DNA of 38,575 bases. Origin: JBLNBQ01 sp050260095. Its GTDB lineage: Bacteria; Bacillota; UBA5301; DYFA01. This document shows positions 1 through 7,656 of the stretch, piece by piece. The position numbers and the translations under genes are program-made. The stretch spans positions 1-38,575 of the forward strand of contig JBLNBQ010000146.1 in assembly GCA_050260095.1 (NCBI GenBank), written 5' to 3'. The notes beneath the pieces were generated by a model that had not been told where the DNA came from, did no database searches, and was given only the letters and a program-made list of their open reading frames with translations. How positions within the stretch are numbered: position 1 is the first letter of the stretch; the number at the start of each line of letters is the position of its first letter.

Positions 1-1201
1 TCCGGACCGGGCCCAGGTGGCTGGTGCTGAGCCGGCAGCTGACCGTCAGGGCCGCTGGGCCGTCGCTGCGCCGGGCTCTTCCGTGATGTCCGTCCCGGTA
101 GACGCGCAGTTCGGCGGTGTGGCGACAGTCGCCCACGGCGATCGGAAGTTGCAGGTACACCTCGAGCCGGGCGCCGGTGGCCGGGTCGGGGTTAGCCGGC
201 GCGAGCAGGCGCTGGCCGGTGAGGTTGTGGATGGTGTCTTCGACGGCCTGGAGCAGGCGCGCCGGAAGCGGCCGCCCTGCCTCTTGCCCGGCCGGGGGCG
301 GCAGTTCGGCCGGCGCGGGGACGCCTGCCGGAGAGGGCGCCTCCCCGGGCGAGCCGGTCAGAAGTTTGCGGACGAGCAGCAGAAGGCCCTTCAGGGTATC
401 CGGCTGGCCGGTCGGGCTCACGTCGCCGGGCGGCGGCGCTGGGGAACCGGCTGGGGCCTTTGGAGCCGCTTCGGTCAGGGTGCGGGCCAGATCGGCCTCA
501 TAGGCGAAGCCGAGCCTCCCAAGGACAGCCTGCAGGGCGTCCGCCTGCTCAGCGGGAGCGCCGGGGACGTGCGCCGTCTCGGCGGGGAGCTGGAACACGG
601 CCTGGTCCAGCGCGCCGGCGAGCGCCTGGCGGAGGTCGGCCGGAAGAAGGTGGACCGCCTCTGGCTCTCTGAGGAGCGCCGCCAGGCGGAGGAGCGCTTC
701 GCCCAGGTCTGCCTTGCCAGCGAGGAGCGGGGCGACCGACTCCACCGCCTCGGGAGTCGTCGGACGGGCGTTCGCCAGAAGGTACTGCACCGCCTGGGCC
801 AGGTCGTGGCGGGTCACTTCCGCCGGACCGGCGCCTTCCTGCCCGGCGAAGGTCGGCGTGAGCCCGGCGACCTCCACCGGCAGGAAGCCGCCTTCCTGAG
901 CCGGGTGCGCCGAAGGCGCAGGCCAGGCCGGCTGGCCTTTGGGCGGCGCGGCGGGAGCCAGAACCAGGCGGTGCGCGCCGGCCTCCTTGACCGTCAGCCA
1001 GACCTGGGCGCCCGGTTCCAAAGGGAGAGCTGTTTCGCAGCGCACTAGGCGCCCGGCGAGGCCGAGCAGAACGCGATCGCCCTCTTTTTCGAGCACTTCC
1101 GCGAGGAAAGGCGCGTCGGGGACGAGCGGCAATTCCTCGCCCCGCCGGTCCGACAGAACCAGCAAGCCGCCGCTGCCTGGCTGCACGTCGAGGATTCTCA
1201 C
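1..1201 (-). CDS. FliK-like flagellar hook-length control protein, 5' part (runs off the left edge)
   Basis: An open minus-strand frame of about 400 codons starts at a GTG (1201) preceded by GGAGGA ten bases upstream and reaches base 1 without a stop. The N-terminal part is a compact beta-rich segment (LEPGAQVWLTVKEAG). The middle is rich in Ala, Pro, Leu and Glu and of low complexity. The last visible segment (LEVYLQLPIAVGDCRHTAEL, then a strand ending STSHLGPV) resembles the C-terminal FliK/Flg_hook domain, with its amphipathic strands and LG-x-V turn. FliK sets hook length and switches export specificity of the flagellar type III apparatus. Call is from layout and the C-terminal signature only; no other flagellar gene is in view, although a decayed chemotaxis receptor lies 5 kb away. 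Other FliK-like or low-complexity proteins are possible. Confidence 0.55.
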   Translation of the reverse strand, partial: MRILDVQPGSGGLLVLSDRRGEELPLVPDAPFLAEVLEKEGDRVLLGLAGRLVRCETALPLEPGAQVWLTVKEAGAHRLVLAPAAPPKGQPAWPAPSAHPAQEGGFLPVEVAGLTPTFAGQEGAGPAEVTRHDLAQAVQYLLANARPTTPEAVESVAPLLAGKADLGEALLRLAALLREPEAVHLLPADLRQALAGALDQAVFQLPAETAHVPGAPAEQADALQAVLGRLGFAYEADLARTLTEAAPKAPAGSPAPPPGDVSPTGQPDTLKGLLLLVRKLLTGSPGEAPSPAGVPAPAELPPPAGQEAGRPLPARLLQAVEDTIHNLTGQRLLAPANPDPATGARLEVYLQLPIAVGDCRHTAELRVYRDGHHGRARRSDGPAALTVSCRLSTSHLGPVR

Positions 1202-1259
1202 TGCCGCACGATCCTCCGTGATGGGCTCGGTGAGGTGAAGGTAAAGTTACCCAGATTCA

Positions 1260-1277
1260 GTATACCTCCCAGGGGAG
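1260..1277. promoter_or_regulatory. possible copper-responsive operator upstream of copZ
   Basis: A short inverted repeat, CTCCC-AG-GGGAG, preceded by TATAC, lies in the gap between the divergent fliK-like and copZ genes, about 85 bases before the copZ start. CsoR/CopY-type copper operators are GC-rich palindromes with AT flanks, so placement and form are suggestive, but the match is weak and no copper regulator gene is in view. Confidence 0.2.
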
Positions 1278-1361
1278 AAGAATGTAAACGTGCGGGCAGC
1301 GCAGGGCATTCCGGGAACTTTATCCACCGAGGCTCCGTTGCTTTGGGAGGAGGTGAACATC

Positions 1362-1574
1362 GTGGACAAGACGACCAGCACTCTTCAGGTTGAAGGCATG
1401 ACCTGCATGCATTGCGCCGGAGCGGTTCAGAAAGCGCTGAAGAGCGTAGCCGGCGTGATCGACGCGGAGGTGGACCTGACGCACAAGAAGGCCACCGTGA
1501 CCTACGACGCCGACCAGGCGAACCTCGACCAGTTCAAGGACGCCGTGAGCAAGGCGGGGTACAAAGCGATTTAG
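1362..1574 (+). CDS. copZ: copper chaperone CopZ (heavy-metal-associated domain)
   Basis: This 70-residue protein is a single HMA domain. The metal site MTCMHC (GMTCMHC, residues 12-18) carries the two cysteines that bind Cu(I). The rest follows the beta-alpha-beta-beta-alpha-beta ferredoxin-like fold, with the usual GVIDAEVDL and KATVTYD strands and a C-terminal KAGY. Family members carry cuprous ions in the cytoplasm to copper-exporting P-type ATPases and copper-sensing repressors. The start is the GTG at 1362, seven bases after GGGAGGAGGTG; an in-frame ATG at 1290 would add 24 unconserved residues and lacks a ribosome site. The gene stands alone with its own terminator. No CopA ATPase is adjacent, so its partner must be encoded elsewhere. 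The P-type ATPase at 27.5 kb is of the PII cation type, not a copper pump. Confidence 0.9.
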   Translation: MDKTTSTLQVEGMTCMHCAGAVQKALKSVAGVIDAEVDLTHKKATVTYDADQANLDQFKDAVSKAGYKAI

Positions 1575-1676
1575 GCGGACAAATCTTCCAGGGCGGGCGG
1601 GAACTCCGCCACCCGGCGGTGCGTTCGATGTAGTGGGACCCACACTCCCTATCCCCTTCACTCTCACTCCTCTCTG

Positions 1677-1704
1677 GGCACCCTTCGGGGTGCCGCCTTT
1701 TTTT
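1677..1704 (+). terminator. Rho-independent terminator after copZ
   Basis: A perfect 7-bp stem, GGCACCC-TTCG-GGGTGCC, closed by a stable TTCG tetraloop, is followed by GCC and a run of seven T. It lies about 100 bases after the copZ stop and isolates copZ from the glycosyltransferase gene. Confidence 0.85.
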
Positions 1705-1802
1705 GCCCGGGAGGCGCATCGGACACCGGGAAGGAAACCCTAACCCCGCGCCCGAAGAACTAGCAAGGCGGTGCCGGCGGGGCACCAAAGCCGGGAGGGT
1801 CC

Positions 1803-2588
1803 ATGAACACTGATCCGCGCAAGTTCGCTTTTATCGCCTGCGTGAACAACCTGCGCCAGTACGCCATCTGCGAGCGACATCTCGCCGGGCTGCGGGTGCC
1901 CGAGGGCTTCTCCGTCGACCGGGTCGTGGTCGAGGGGGCCAAGGGGATGGCGGAGGGGTACAACGAAGGGCTCCGTCGCACCGACGCCCGGTACAAGGTC
2001 TACCTTCACCAGGACACCTACGTTCTCAACCCCGATCTCCTCTTCGAACTGCTCCGGCTCTTCGAGAGCCCCCGCGTCGGGCTCATCGGGGTGGTCGGCG
2101 CCACCCGGCTGCCCGCCAGCGGCGTCTGGTTCCACGCCGGGCTTCACAGCTTCGGACAAGTCTGGGAGAACCGCACCGGCGGCGGCCTGAAGAAGCTGCT
2201 CGGCCCCTTGAACCGGCGACAGGACCGGCTGATGCGCTTCCGGCCGGTGCCCCGGCCCTACCTCCCGGCGGTGGTGGTCGACGGGCTCTTCATGGCCACC
2301 CAGTATGATCTCCCCTGGCGGGAAGACCTGGGCTTCGGGTTCATCTACTACGAAGGGCCGCAGTGCTGCGAGTTCATCAAAGCCGGCTACGAAGTGATCA
2401 TCCCGCACCAGGAGCGTGACGCGGTCTGGTGCATGCACTACGGCGGCGAGAGCGACGTGCCTGCCTCGGCCGACCCGGCCTACCAGGCGCGCTTTGCGGC
2501 GAACATGGAGGTCTTTCGGCGGGAATACGCCGACTTCATCAAGGTGGACGTGCGGGAACTCCTGAGGCGCTACCGCGTCGCCGACTGA
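1803..2588 (+). CDS. glycosyltransferase-like protein, StrF/Glyco_tranf_2_5 type
   Basis: The 261-residue protein begins with a beta strand and turn typical of GT-A nucleotide-sugar folds (FAFIACVNN), followed by a conserved alpha segment. KVYLHQDTYV (about residues 70-79) occupies the place of the metal and sugar-nucleotide DxD region in the StrF-like family. Further conserved pieces are GLIGVVGA, VVVDGLFMA and the F-G-F-I-Y-Y-E-G motif. It is probably soluble, as no signal or membrane helix is seen. The ATG follows GGGAGGG by five bases. A small hairpin (GGTGCC/GGCACC, 1770-1786) precedes the ribosome site. The gene has no functional neighbour, so donor and acceptor cannot be inferred. Family is fairly sure; specific activity unknown. 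Confidence 0.8.
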   Translation: MNTDPRKFAFIACVNNLRQYAICERHLAGLRVPEGFSVDRVVVEGAKGMAEGYNEGLRRTDARYKVYLHQDTYVLNPDLLFELLRLFESPRVGLIGVVGATRLPASGVWFHAGLHSFGQVWENRTGGGLKKLLGPLNRRQDRLMRFRPVPRPYLPAVVVDGLFMATQYDLPWREDLGFGFIYYEGPQCCEFIKAGYEVIIPHQERDAVWCMHYGGESDVPASADPAYQARFAANMEVFRREYADFIKVDVRELLRRYRVAD

Positions 2589-2678
2589 CATACTACAGTC
2601 GGAAGTGGCGACTGTGCAGGCACAGGAGGCCACGGCGCGCCTCAGGGCCGCCATCGAGACGCTTGCGTGACCCATTGA

Positions 2679-3278
2679 TCAGAGCAGGGGGTTGGCGATG
2701 CCGACCTCGCTTTCGCCGGGCGCGTGCTTATACAGCACGACGCCTCTGACCGGCAGGTCGCGGGTGACCTCCCCGGCGGCGAACCCGAACCCCTGGGGGA
2801 GGAACATGATGGCGGGGAGCTTGCCTACCTCACCTGCTTCGCCCGCTCCGCCCCGCGGCGGGGCCGGGTACGCGTGGACCAGCACGTCCTGGGCGTAGGA
2901 GCGCAACGGCAACTGGCGGTAAGTGAAGCGGGCGCCGGGCGCGGCGAGCAGTTCGGCCGCCTCCGGCACCAGGGAGACGGCCAGGCTGAGAGGCACCGCG
3001 TCCGGGAAACTCGCGTAGCACTCCTGCACCGTGACTTCACCCCGCTCGTCCGCACCGAACCGGAGCGCATAGGTGATCGCCATTCCTTCGCGGGTGAAGC
3101 GGTATTCTTCGGCGTACGGGCCGGAGGAGAACCGGGCGGACGGACCGCCCCAGGCCGCCGCCACCTGAGACGCGGTGAACCCGAGCGGAAAGCCGGGCTG
3201 GGCCAGGGCGGGACCATTCATCCCCAGCCACAGCAGGGCAAAGGCCGCGAGAAAGCTCGTTGTGCGCCGGACGGCCAC
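2679..3278 (-). CDS. secreted protein of unknown function, third gene of the tungstate-type ABC operon
   Basis: The 199-residue protein opens with a clear export signal: RR, a hydrophobic stretch (FLAAFALLWLGM) and an ALA-type signal peptidase I site near residue 26. No lipobox is present. The mature part contains TASQVAAAWGGPSARF, which resembles the start of small repeats that gauge secreted lipoproteins, a beta-rich core, and the end VRGVVLYKHAPGESEVGIANPLL in outline. It starts three bases after the stop of the ATPase gene, so it is almost surely co-transcribed with tupBC. It is not a TupA-type binding protein: it is too short and lacks the TTTST-DSGLL anion-binding segment. Function unknown; a periplasmic or surface accessory for oxyanion uptake is only a guess. 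Confidence 0.75.
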   Translation of the reverse strand: MAVRRTTSFLAAFALLWLGMNGPALAQPGFPLGFTASQVAAAWGGPSARFSSGPYAEEYRFTREGMAITYALRFGADERGEVTVQECYASFPDAVPLSLAVSLVPEAAELLAAPGARFTYRQLPLRSYAQDVLVHAYPAPPRGGAGEAGEVGKLPAIMFLPQGFGFAAGEVTRDLPVRGVVLYKHAPGESEVGIANPLL

Positions 3279-3281
3279 CGG

Positions 3282-4043
3282 TCAGTACACCACCCGTCCG
3301 GCCAGGAAATCCCGGACGAGGACGTTGGCGGCCGAGGTGAAGAGTTCCTCCCGGGGCCCGCTCTCCAGGAGTTCGCCGGCCCACAGCACCCCCACCCGGT
3401 CGGCGAGGCGCCGGGCCTGCCCGAGGTTGTGCGTGACCAGGAGCACGGACGTGCCGTCGTTGCGCGCCTGCGCCATGACGCCCTCCAGCAGGGACACGTT
3501 GGCCGGGTCGAGGTTGGCGGTGGGTTCGTCGAGGAAGAGCACCTCGGGCTTGGTTGCGAGGGCGCGGGCGACGGCCATCCGCTGCAGTTCGCCGCCGGAC
3601 AGCGTGGCCGCCGGCTTGTCGAAGAGATGACCCAGCCCCACCCGTTCGGCTTCGCGGCGCGCCATGGCCCGGGCTTCCCCGCGCTCCACTCCGCGGATCC
3701 GCATGCCGTACGCGATGTTCTCGGCCACGGTGCCCTGGAAGACGGCCGGACGCTGGAAGACCGTGGCCGTGTGCCGCCGCGCCTCCAAGGCCAGGGGCGA
3801 GCGGGCGTCCACCCGTTGCCCGCCGTACCGCACTTCGCCCGACGCAGGCTGCTCGAGCAGGGCGGCGAGGCGCAGCAGTGTGCTCTTGCCGGCGCCGCTC
3901 GGGCCGACCAGGCAGAAGAGTTCGCCCGGCCGAAGGGCCAGTTCGTTCACTTTGACCACGGTCCGGTCGCCGTACACCTGGGTGACGCCGGAGAGTTCAA
4001 GCACCGGAGGCACGGCGCCCGTCTTGAGCGATTCACTCGACAC
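3282..4043 (-). CDS. tupC: tungstate/molybdate-type ABC transporter ATP-binding protein
   Basis: A 253-residue ABC ATPase with Walker A GPSGAGKST, Q-loop (VFQRPAVFQGTV), signature LSGGELQRMA, Walker B VLFLDEPTANLDP and H-loop VTHN. The Q-loop sequence followed by AENIAYGMRIRG is characteristic of the TupC/phosphate-like importer branch. It would sit on the cytoplasmic side of the TupB permease and power oxyanion uptake. The GTG start lies inside the last codons of tupB (11-base overlap), with AGAGAGGGGG upstream, which implies translational coupling. It lacks the C-terminal regulatory (TOBE) domain found in ModC, which favours tungstate over classical molybdate transporters. Substrate is inferred from family and operon form, and supported loosely by the tungsten-enzyme gene at the right edge. 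Confidence 0.85.
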   Translation of the reverse strand: MSSESLKTGAVPPVLELSGVTQVYGDRTVVKVNELALRPGELFCLVGPSGAGKSTLLRLAALLEQPASGEVRYGGQRVDARSPLALEARRHTATVFQRPAVFQGTVAENIAYGMRIRGVERGEARAMARREAERVGLGHLFDKPAATLSGGELQRMAVARALATKPEVLFLDEPTANLDPANVSLLEGVMAQARNDGTSVLLVTHNLGQARRLADRVGVLWAGELLESGPREELFTSAANVLVRDFLAGRVVY

Positions 4044-4731
4044 GCGCCCGACCCCCTCTCTGGACGGCGCCCAGCAGCAGGTTGACCGCCAGCGCCAGCA
4101 GGACCAGCACGAACCCGAGCGCCAAGGCCTGTTCGAACTCGCCCTGGCGGGTCTCCAGCACGATGGCGGTCGTCATCACCCGGGTGAAGCCCTTGATGTT
4201 ACCGCCCACCAGCATGACGGCGCCGACCTCCGCCAGCACCCGGCCGAGGGCGGTCACCACGGCGGCGAAGATGCCCCGCCGGGCCTCTGCGATGAGCAGC
4301 CAGGAGACCTGCCGGGGCGAAGCGCCGAGGGCGGTCGCCTCCCGGGCCAACGCCGGGTCGAGGCTGTCGATCGCGACCATGGAGAGGCCCAGGACGATGG
4401 GGAGCGCGAGCAAAAACTGCGCCACCACCATGGCGGTGGGGGTGAAGAGCAAGCCCAGTCCACCCAGGGGGCCGCTGCGGGAGAGAAGCAGGTAGACGAG
4501 GAGCCCGACGACCACCGGCGGTAGCCCCATCAGCGCGTACAGCACGTTCACCACCTGCTGCTTCAGCCGAAAGCGCGACAGGGCGAGCCACGCGCCGAGG
4601 GGAACCCCCAGCAGGCTCGCGAGCAGGAGCGCCGTGCCCGAGATCTGCAGCGAGAGGCCGATGATCCGGTAGAGGTCGGGATCGAACGACGCCAGCCGGC
4701 GCAGCGCCTCCAGGAGCGCGGAGCCGATCAT
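4033..4731 (-). CDS. tupB: tungstate-type ABC transporter permease
   Basis: A 232-residue inner-membrane permease with five or six membrane helices and the EAA loop that docks with the ATPase (EATALGASPRQVSWLLIAEA). Conserved TupB pieces are LPPVVVGLLVYLLLSRSGPL and AEVGAVMLVGGNIKG, then TRVMTTAIVLETRQGEF, which is near-diagnostic of TupB/ModB-like tungstate permeases. The ATG at 4731 follows GGAGG and fits family length; a longer frame upstream has no conserved sequence. First gene of tupB-tupC-secreted protein on the minus strand. A binding protein (TupA) is normally adjacent, but none is found here. Confidence 0.88.
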   Translation of the reverse strand: MIGSALLEALRRLASFDPDLYRIIGLSLQISGTALLLASLLGVPLGAWLALSRFRLKQQVVNVLYALMGLPPVVVGLLVYLLLSRSGPLGGLGLLFTPTAMVVAQFLLALPIVLGLSMVAIDSLDPALAREATALGASPRQVSWLLIAEARRGIFAAVVTALGRVLAEVGAVMLVGGNIKGFTRVMTTAIVLETRQGEFEQALALGFVLVLLALAVNLLLGAVQRGGRARVE

Positions 4732-4766
4732 GCACGAACCTCCGTGCGGCCGGACCGTCGTGGTCC
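4732..4766 (-). promoter_or_regulatory. leader hairpins enclosing the tupB ribosome site
   Basis: On the minus strand the 16 bases just before the tupB ATG can form GCACG-GAGGTT-CGTGC, placing part of the Shine-Dalgarno sequence in the loop and abutting the start codon. A second perfect stem (GGACC/GGTCC, 4752-4766) lies just upstream. Such a leader could modulate translation. I could not match it to the Moco/tungsten-cofactor RNA or another known riboswitch by eye. Confidence 0.3.
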
Positions 4767-4922
4767 CAGCCGTAGTAGCTTTTGGAGCATAACGCCCATC
4801 ACCAAGAATTCGGCCTGCGGGCTGCGATCTCCTTCCCAATTCCGCCGTTCCGGCGCGAGAAGGAGGGGGATTCGGGGGCGGAGAAGGATAGAGGAAGCCG
4901 GAAGACTGTGAGGTGACGGGCG

Positions 4923-5420
4923 ATGGCTGGCTTTCTCATCCGACCGGTGCGCGCCGACGACGTCCACGACCTGAACGAACTGCGTCGCCAGCCCAGCGTG
5001 CTCGAGAACAACAACTGCGTCCCGACCGAAGGGCTTGAAGAGACCCGGAAGATGGTCGAGAAGTACGCCAGCCCCAACACCCACGTCCTCGTCGCGGAGG
5101 TCGAGGGGAAGATGGTCGGCATCGCCAAGCTCGAGGTCATGCACCGGCGGCAGGCGCACGTCGGCAACTTCGGCATCAACGTCCACGACGACTACCAGGG
5201 GCGCGGCATCGGCAAGGCGCTCATCGAGGCCATCCTCGACCTCGCCGACAACTACCTGAACCTGCGCCGGGTGCAGCTCGACGTCTGGGCCACCAATGAG
5301 CGGGCCATCCGTCTCTACGAGCGGTACGGGTTCGTGGTCGAGGGGCGCAAGCGCGAATGCGTCTTCATCCGGGGCGAATACGTGGACATCCTCACCATGG
5401 GGAGGCTGCGCCGGCCGTAG
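4923..5420 (+). CDS. GNAT-family N-acetyltransferase, YhhY (AaaT)-like
   Basis: A 165-residue GNAT protein. The acetyl-CoA pyrophosphate loop is clear (GRGIGKALI, following FGINVHDDYQ), as are the ERAIRLYERYGF helix-turn and a C-terminal GEYVDILTMGRL. Order and length match E. coli YhhY/AaaT, an L-amino-acid (Met, Phe) N-acetyltransferase, especially the HVGNFGINV and GEYVD segments. The enzyme would be cytosolic and use acetyl-CoA. The ATG follows GAGGTGA. It is divergent from the tup operon and monocistronic. Family is secure; the amino-group acceptor (amino acid, polyamine, dipeptide) is inferred from resemblance only. Confidence 0.85.
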   Translation: MAGFLIRPVRADDVHDLNELRRQPSVLENNNCVPTEGLEETRKMVEKYASPNTHVLVAEVEGKMVGIAKLEVMHRRQAHVGNFGINVHDDYQGRGIGKALIEAILDLADNYLNLRRVQLDVWATNERAIRLYERYGFVVEGRKRECVFIRGEYVDILTMGRLRRP

Positions 5421-5491
5421 GCCACGCCCTCTGACGCTCCAGCGGCGACCGCATCAGACGACGCAGTCTATCCGTCCAAGGAGGCTCACGC

Positions 5492-6489
5492 GTGTTCAGC
5501 ATCCGGACCAAACTCAGCCTCAGTCTGCTCCTGATCTGTCTTCTCTCCCTCGGCGGCATGACCTTCCTCTACCTGGCGGCCAACCGTGAGTACGAAACGG
5601 TCGTGTAGACCGCTCTGACGGCTGACCAACTCAACTTGGAGGTGCTCGCCACCTGGCAGTGGCTCACCGACATCAGCGGGACCCGCGCGGCCCGAGGACG
5701 CGACGATGGCTTCGCCGAGGCCGAGAAAGCCAGCCGGCTTTTTCGCCAGTCCCTGACCCAACTGCGCCGGACGCGCCCGGATCTGGCGGCTGAGCTTGAT
5801 GGCTTGCAGGCCACGTTCGCCAGTTCTAGCCGCGGGCCGGCGGATGGCCGGCGACTACATCTCATACGGAACCGAACGCGGCAACGCGACGATGGCCGGC
5901 TTCGACGGCTGTGCCACCCGGATGAGCCAGAAGATCGATCGCTTCCGGGACGGTGCGCTGAGGTTACTGGACCGCCTCCTCGGTTCGCATGACGGCGATC
6001 GCCCAGGATGCCGAGGGTGAGGCCCGCACCGGCGGCCTAAAGGCGGAGCAAGGGCAGGAACGGGTTGCCCGCACCGTCGACCAGATGGAGGCGATCCGCG
6101 GTCGCGTTGGCGAATCGGCGGTCGTGGTCGAGGCATTGGCTTCCCGCTCGGAGGAGGCCGGCCGGATGGCAGAGGTCATCGCCGCGATGGCCGACCAGAC
6201 CAATCTGCTGGCGTTCAACGCGGCGATCGAGGCGGCGGTCGCACAGTTGGTCCGCAGGATCGAAGAACTCGGCAGCGAAGCCGCGCAAGTTTCCGCCGCC
6301 GGCGGTCAAGTCAAAGCGGCAATCGAAGCGATCGCCGAGGTGACTCAGGAAACGGCTGCCGGAACCGAAGGCGCGGCGACCACGGCGGGAAGGCAGAGCG
6401 CCACGGCGGCCGAGATGGCGGCTGGCGCCCGCCGTCTCTCCGGCCTGGCGCAAGACTTGGAGGCGGCGCTGGCGCAGTTCCACCTTTAA
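5492..6489 (+). pseudogene. decayed methyl-accepting chemotaxis protein
   Basis: It starts well, with AAGGAGG and a GTG at 5492, a short cytoplasmic tail and the first membrane helix (LSLSLLLICLLSLGGMTFLY), but an in-frame TAG stops it at 5606, after 38 codons. The sensor part continues in the same frame (ATWQWLTDISGTRAARGRDD), then breaks into other frames near 5830-5990. The second membrane helix and HAMP domain are missing. The signalling part resumes at about 5989 and ends normally at 6489 (LEAALAQFHL). Within it IEAA is followed directly by VAQLVRRIEEL, so the invariant hairpin tip (ARAGE-x-GRGFAVVA-x-EVR), which contacts CheA and CheW, has been deleted. A nonfunctional relic. It shows the lineage was chemotactic. 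Confidence 0.85.
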
Positions 6490-6501
6490 GGGGGATGCGG
6501 C

Positions 6502-7392
6502 ATGAAGCGGATGGCGCAGTTGGTGCTGAAAGTGATCGCTCTGGCCTTCGTGATGTTGGTGGGGTTCGCGGTGACCTCCCCGCTTCTGGGCGCGTCGGCC
6601 AAACCCACCCCGGAGATGCTGGCCGCCGCCCGGCTCACGCCCTTGGTCTGCCTGCTGATGAGCGCCGCTCTGGCCCATCCTATCCTGCGCTCCCGCTGGT
6701 ACGGCTGGAAGCTCGCCGCCGCCATCTTCTTCGTGCTCTACGGGCTCATGACCGTCATCACGCAGGTCGAAACGTATTACTTCCTGAGCCTGGCCCCGCT
6801 GCTGCCGCCGGGGATGCTGCCCCGGCTCTTCGTCACGGGGGCGCTGATCTCAGCGCTCTGGGCGCCGGTCGCCGTTTGGCTGCTCGGGAGGTGGAGTCCG
6901 CCGGGAGGCAAGGCAGTGCCTGTGCCGGTCCTCCGCCTCAAGATGTCGCTGGACGAACTCATCGCCAAGACTTTCCTGATCGGCCTCGTATACCTCGTGC
7001 TCTACTTCACCTTCGGCTACTACGTGGCCTGGAAGAACCCGGCGGTGCAGGCGTACTATCACGGGACCGATCCGGGAAGCTTCCTGCTGCAGCTCAAGCA
7101 CGCGTTCACGAAGACGCCGGAGTTAATCCCGTTCCAGCTTCTCCGCTCCGTCATGTGGGTCGCCTTCGCCCTGCCCGTCATTCACCTGATGAAGGGAGAG
7201 TGGTGGGAGGCCGGGTTGGCCGTGGCGCTCCTCTACACCGTGCTCGTAAGCGCCCAACTGCTCCTGCCCAACCCCTACATGCCGTCCGCCGTGCGGATCG
7301 CCCACCTCCTCGAGACCGCCACCTCCGACTTCATCTTCGGCTGGGCGGTCGTGCTCATCCTCGGCTGGAAGGACAAGTTACCGGAGCAGTAA
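6502..7392 (+). CDS. multi-pass membrane protein of unknown function
   Basis: A 296-residue protein with roughly eight hydrophobic helices: residues about 5-27, 43-60, 71-90, 106-125, 155-178, 212-230, 238-255 and 275-292. A short polar loop (about 128-150, VPVPVLRLKMSLDELIAK) divides it into two halves. No catalytic, nucleotide-binding or transport motif is recognised. The ATG follows AGGGGGAT by seven bases, only 12 bases after the chemotaxis relic. Downstream there is no T-run terminator, only a weak GGGGC/GCCCC stem at 7397-7417. Integral inner-membrane protein by composition; function unknown. Confidence 0.78.
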   Translation: MKRMAQLVLKVIALAFVMLVGFAVTSPLLGASAKPTPEMLAAARLTPLVCLLMSAALAHPILRSRWYGWKLAAAIFFVLYGLMTVITQVETYYFLSLAPLLPPGMLPRLFVTGALISALWAPVAVWLLGRWSPPGGKAVPVPVLRLKMSLDELIAKTFLIGLVYLVLYFTFGYYVAWKNPAVQAYYHGTDPGSFLLQLKHAFTKTPELIPFQLLRSVMWVAFALPVIHLMKGEWWEAGLAVALLYTVLVSAQLLLPNPYMPSAVRIAHLLETATSDFIFGWAVVLILGWKDKLPEQ

Positions 7393-7503
7393 GGGTTAGG
7401 GGCTGCTTCGGTCGGCCCCGCCGCATCCCGGTTTCACGGCCCTGAAAATTTCGCCGATTCTCAATGCAGGAATTGCGTCAACTGGTACAGAAGTCCTCAC
7501 CTA

Positions 7504-7517
7504 GCAAAACGTTTCGC
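7504..7517. promoter_or_regulatory. LacI-type operator upstream of acnX
   Basis: The 14-mer GCAAAACGTTTCGC is a near-perfect palindrome about a central CG, the form bound by LacI/GalR proteins whose hinge leucine opens the central CG step. It matches the site at 15079-15092 (GTAAAACGTTTCAC) at all but two symmetric positions, and both are preceded by TA. It lies about 140 bases before the aconitase X start. A second perfect inverted repeat, AAGTCG-CCCA-CGACTT (7541-7556), lies between it and the gene. Confidence 0.6.
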
Positions 7518-7599
7518 TGAAGTGTCGACGAGTAGCCATGAAGTCGCCCACGACTTGAAAAAGTCCTGGTCAACATGGGCGACGTGATGGTCTGCGCTG

Positions 7600-7613
7600 G
7601 CGAAACGTTTGCC
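7600..7613. promoter_or_regulatory. possible second LacI-type operator before acnX
   Basis: GCGAAACGTTTGCC has the same AAACGTTT core centred 96 bases downstream of the first site, but its outer bases fit the palindrome less well. A pair of operators could permit looping. Confidence 0.35.
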
Positions 7614-7656
7614 GCCGGCCCCATGGGCGGCAAATTCGCAGGTGGAGATGACGGGA

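Noticed and set aside
17..1048. Long plus-strand open frame over the left edge
   Set aside because: Arg/Gly/Ala-rich with no domain; it is antisense to the FliK-like gene, which has a ribosome site and domain signature.
1575..1704. Possible T-box leader between copZ and the glycosyltransferase
   Set aside because: Terminator present, but no T-box antiterminator bulge or specifier loop, and the downstream gene is not an amino-acid-related gene.
2590..2670. Short plus-strand frame (about 21 codons from a GTG at 2605) and hairpin ACAGTCG/CGACTGT at 2595-2615
   Set aside because: Too short to name, no ribosome site; the hairpin lacks a T-run, so not called a terminator.
4740..4922. Possible fluoride riboswitch on the minus strand upstream of tupB
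   Set aside because: A GGTGATGG stretch resembles the start of the motif, but the required pairing and pseudoknot partners are absent.
7570..7656. Short frame MGDVMVCAGE... before acnX
   Set aside because: Overlaps a candidate operator, lacks a ribosome site, and no family recognised.
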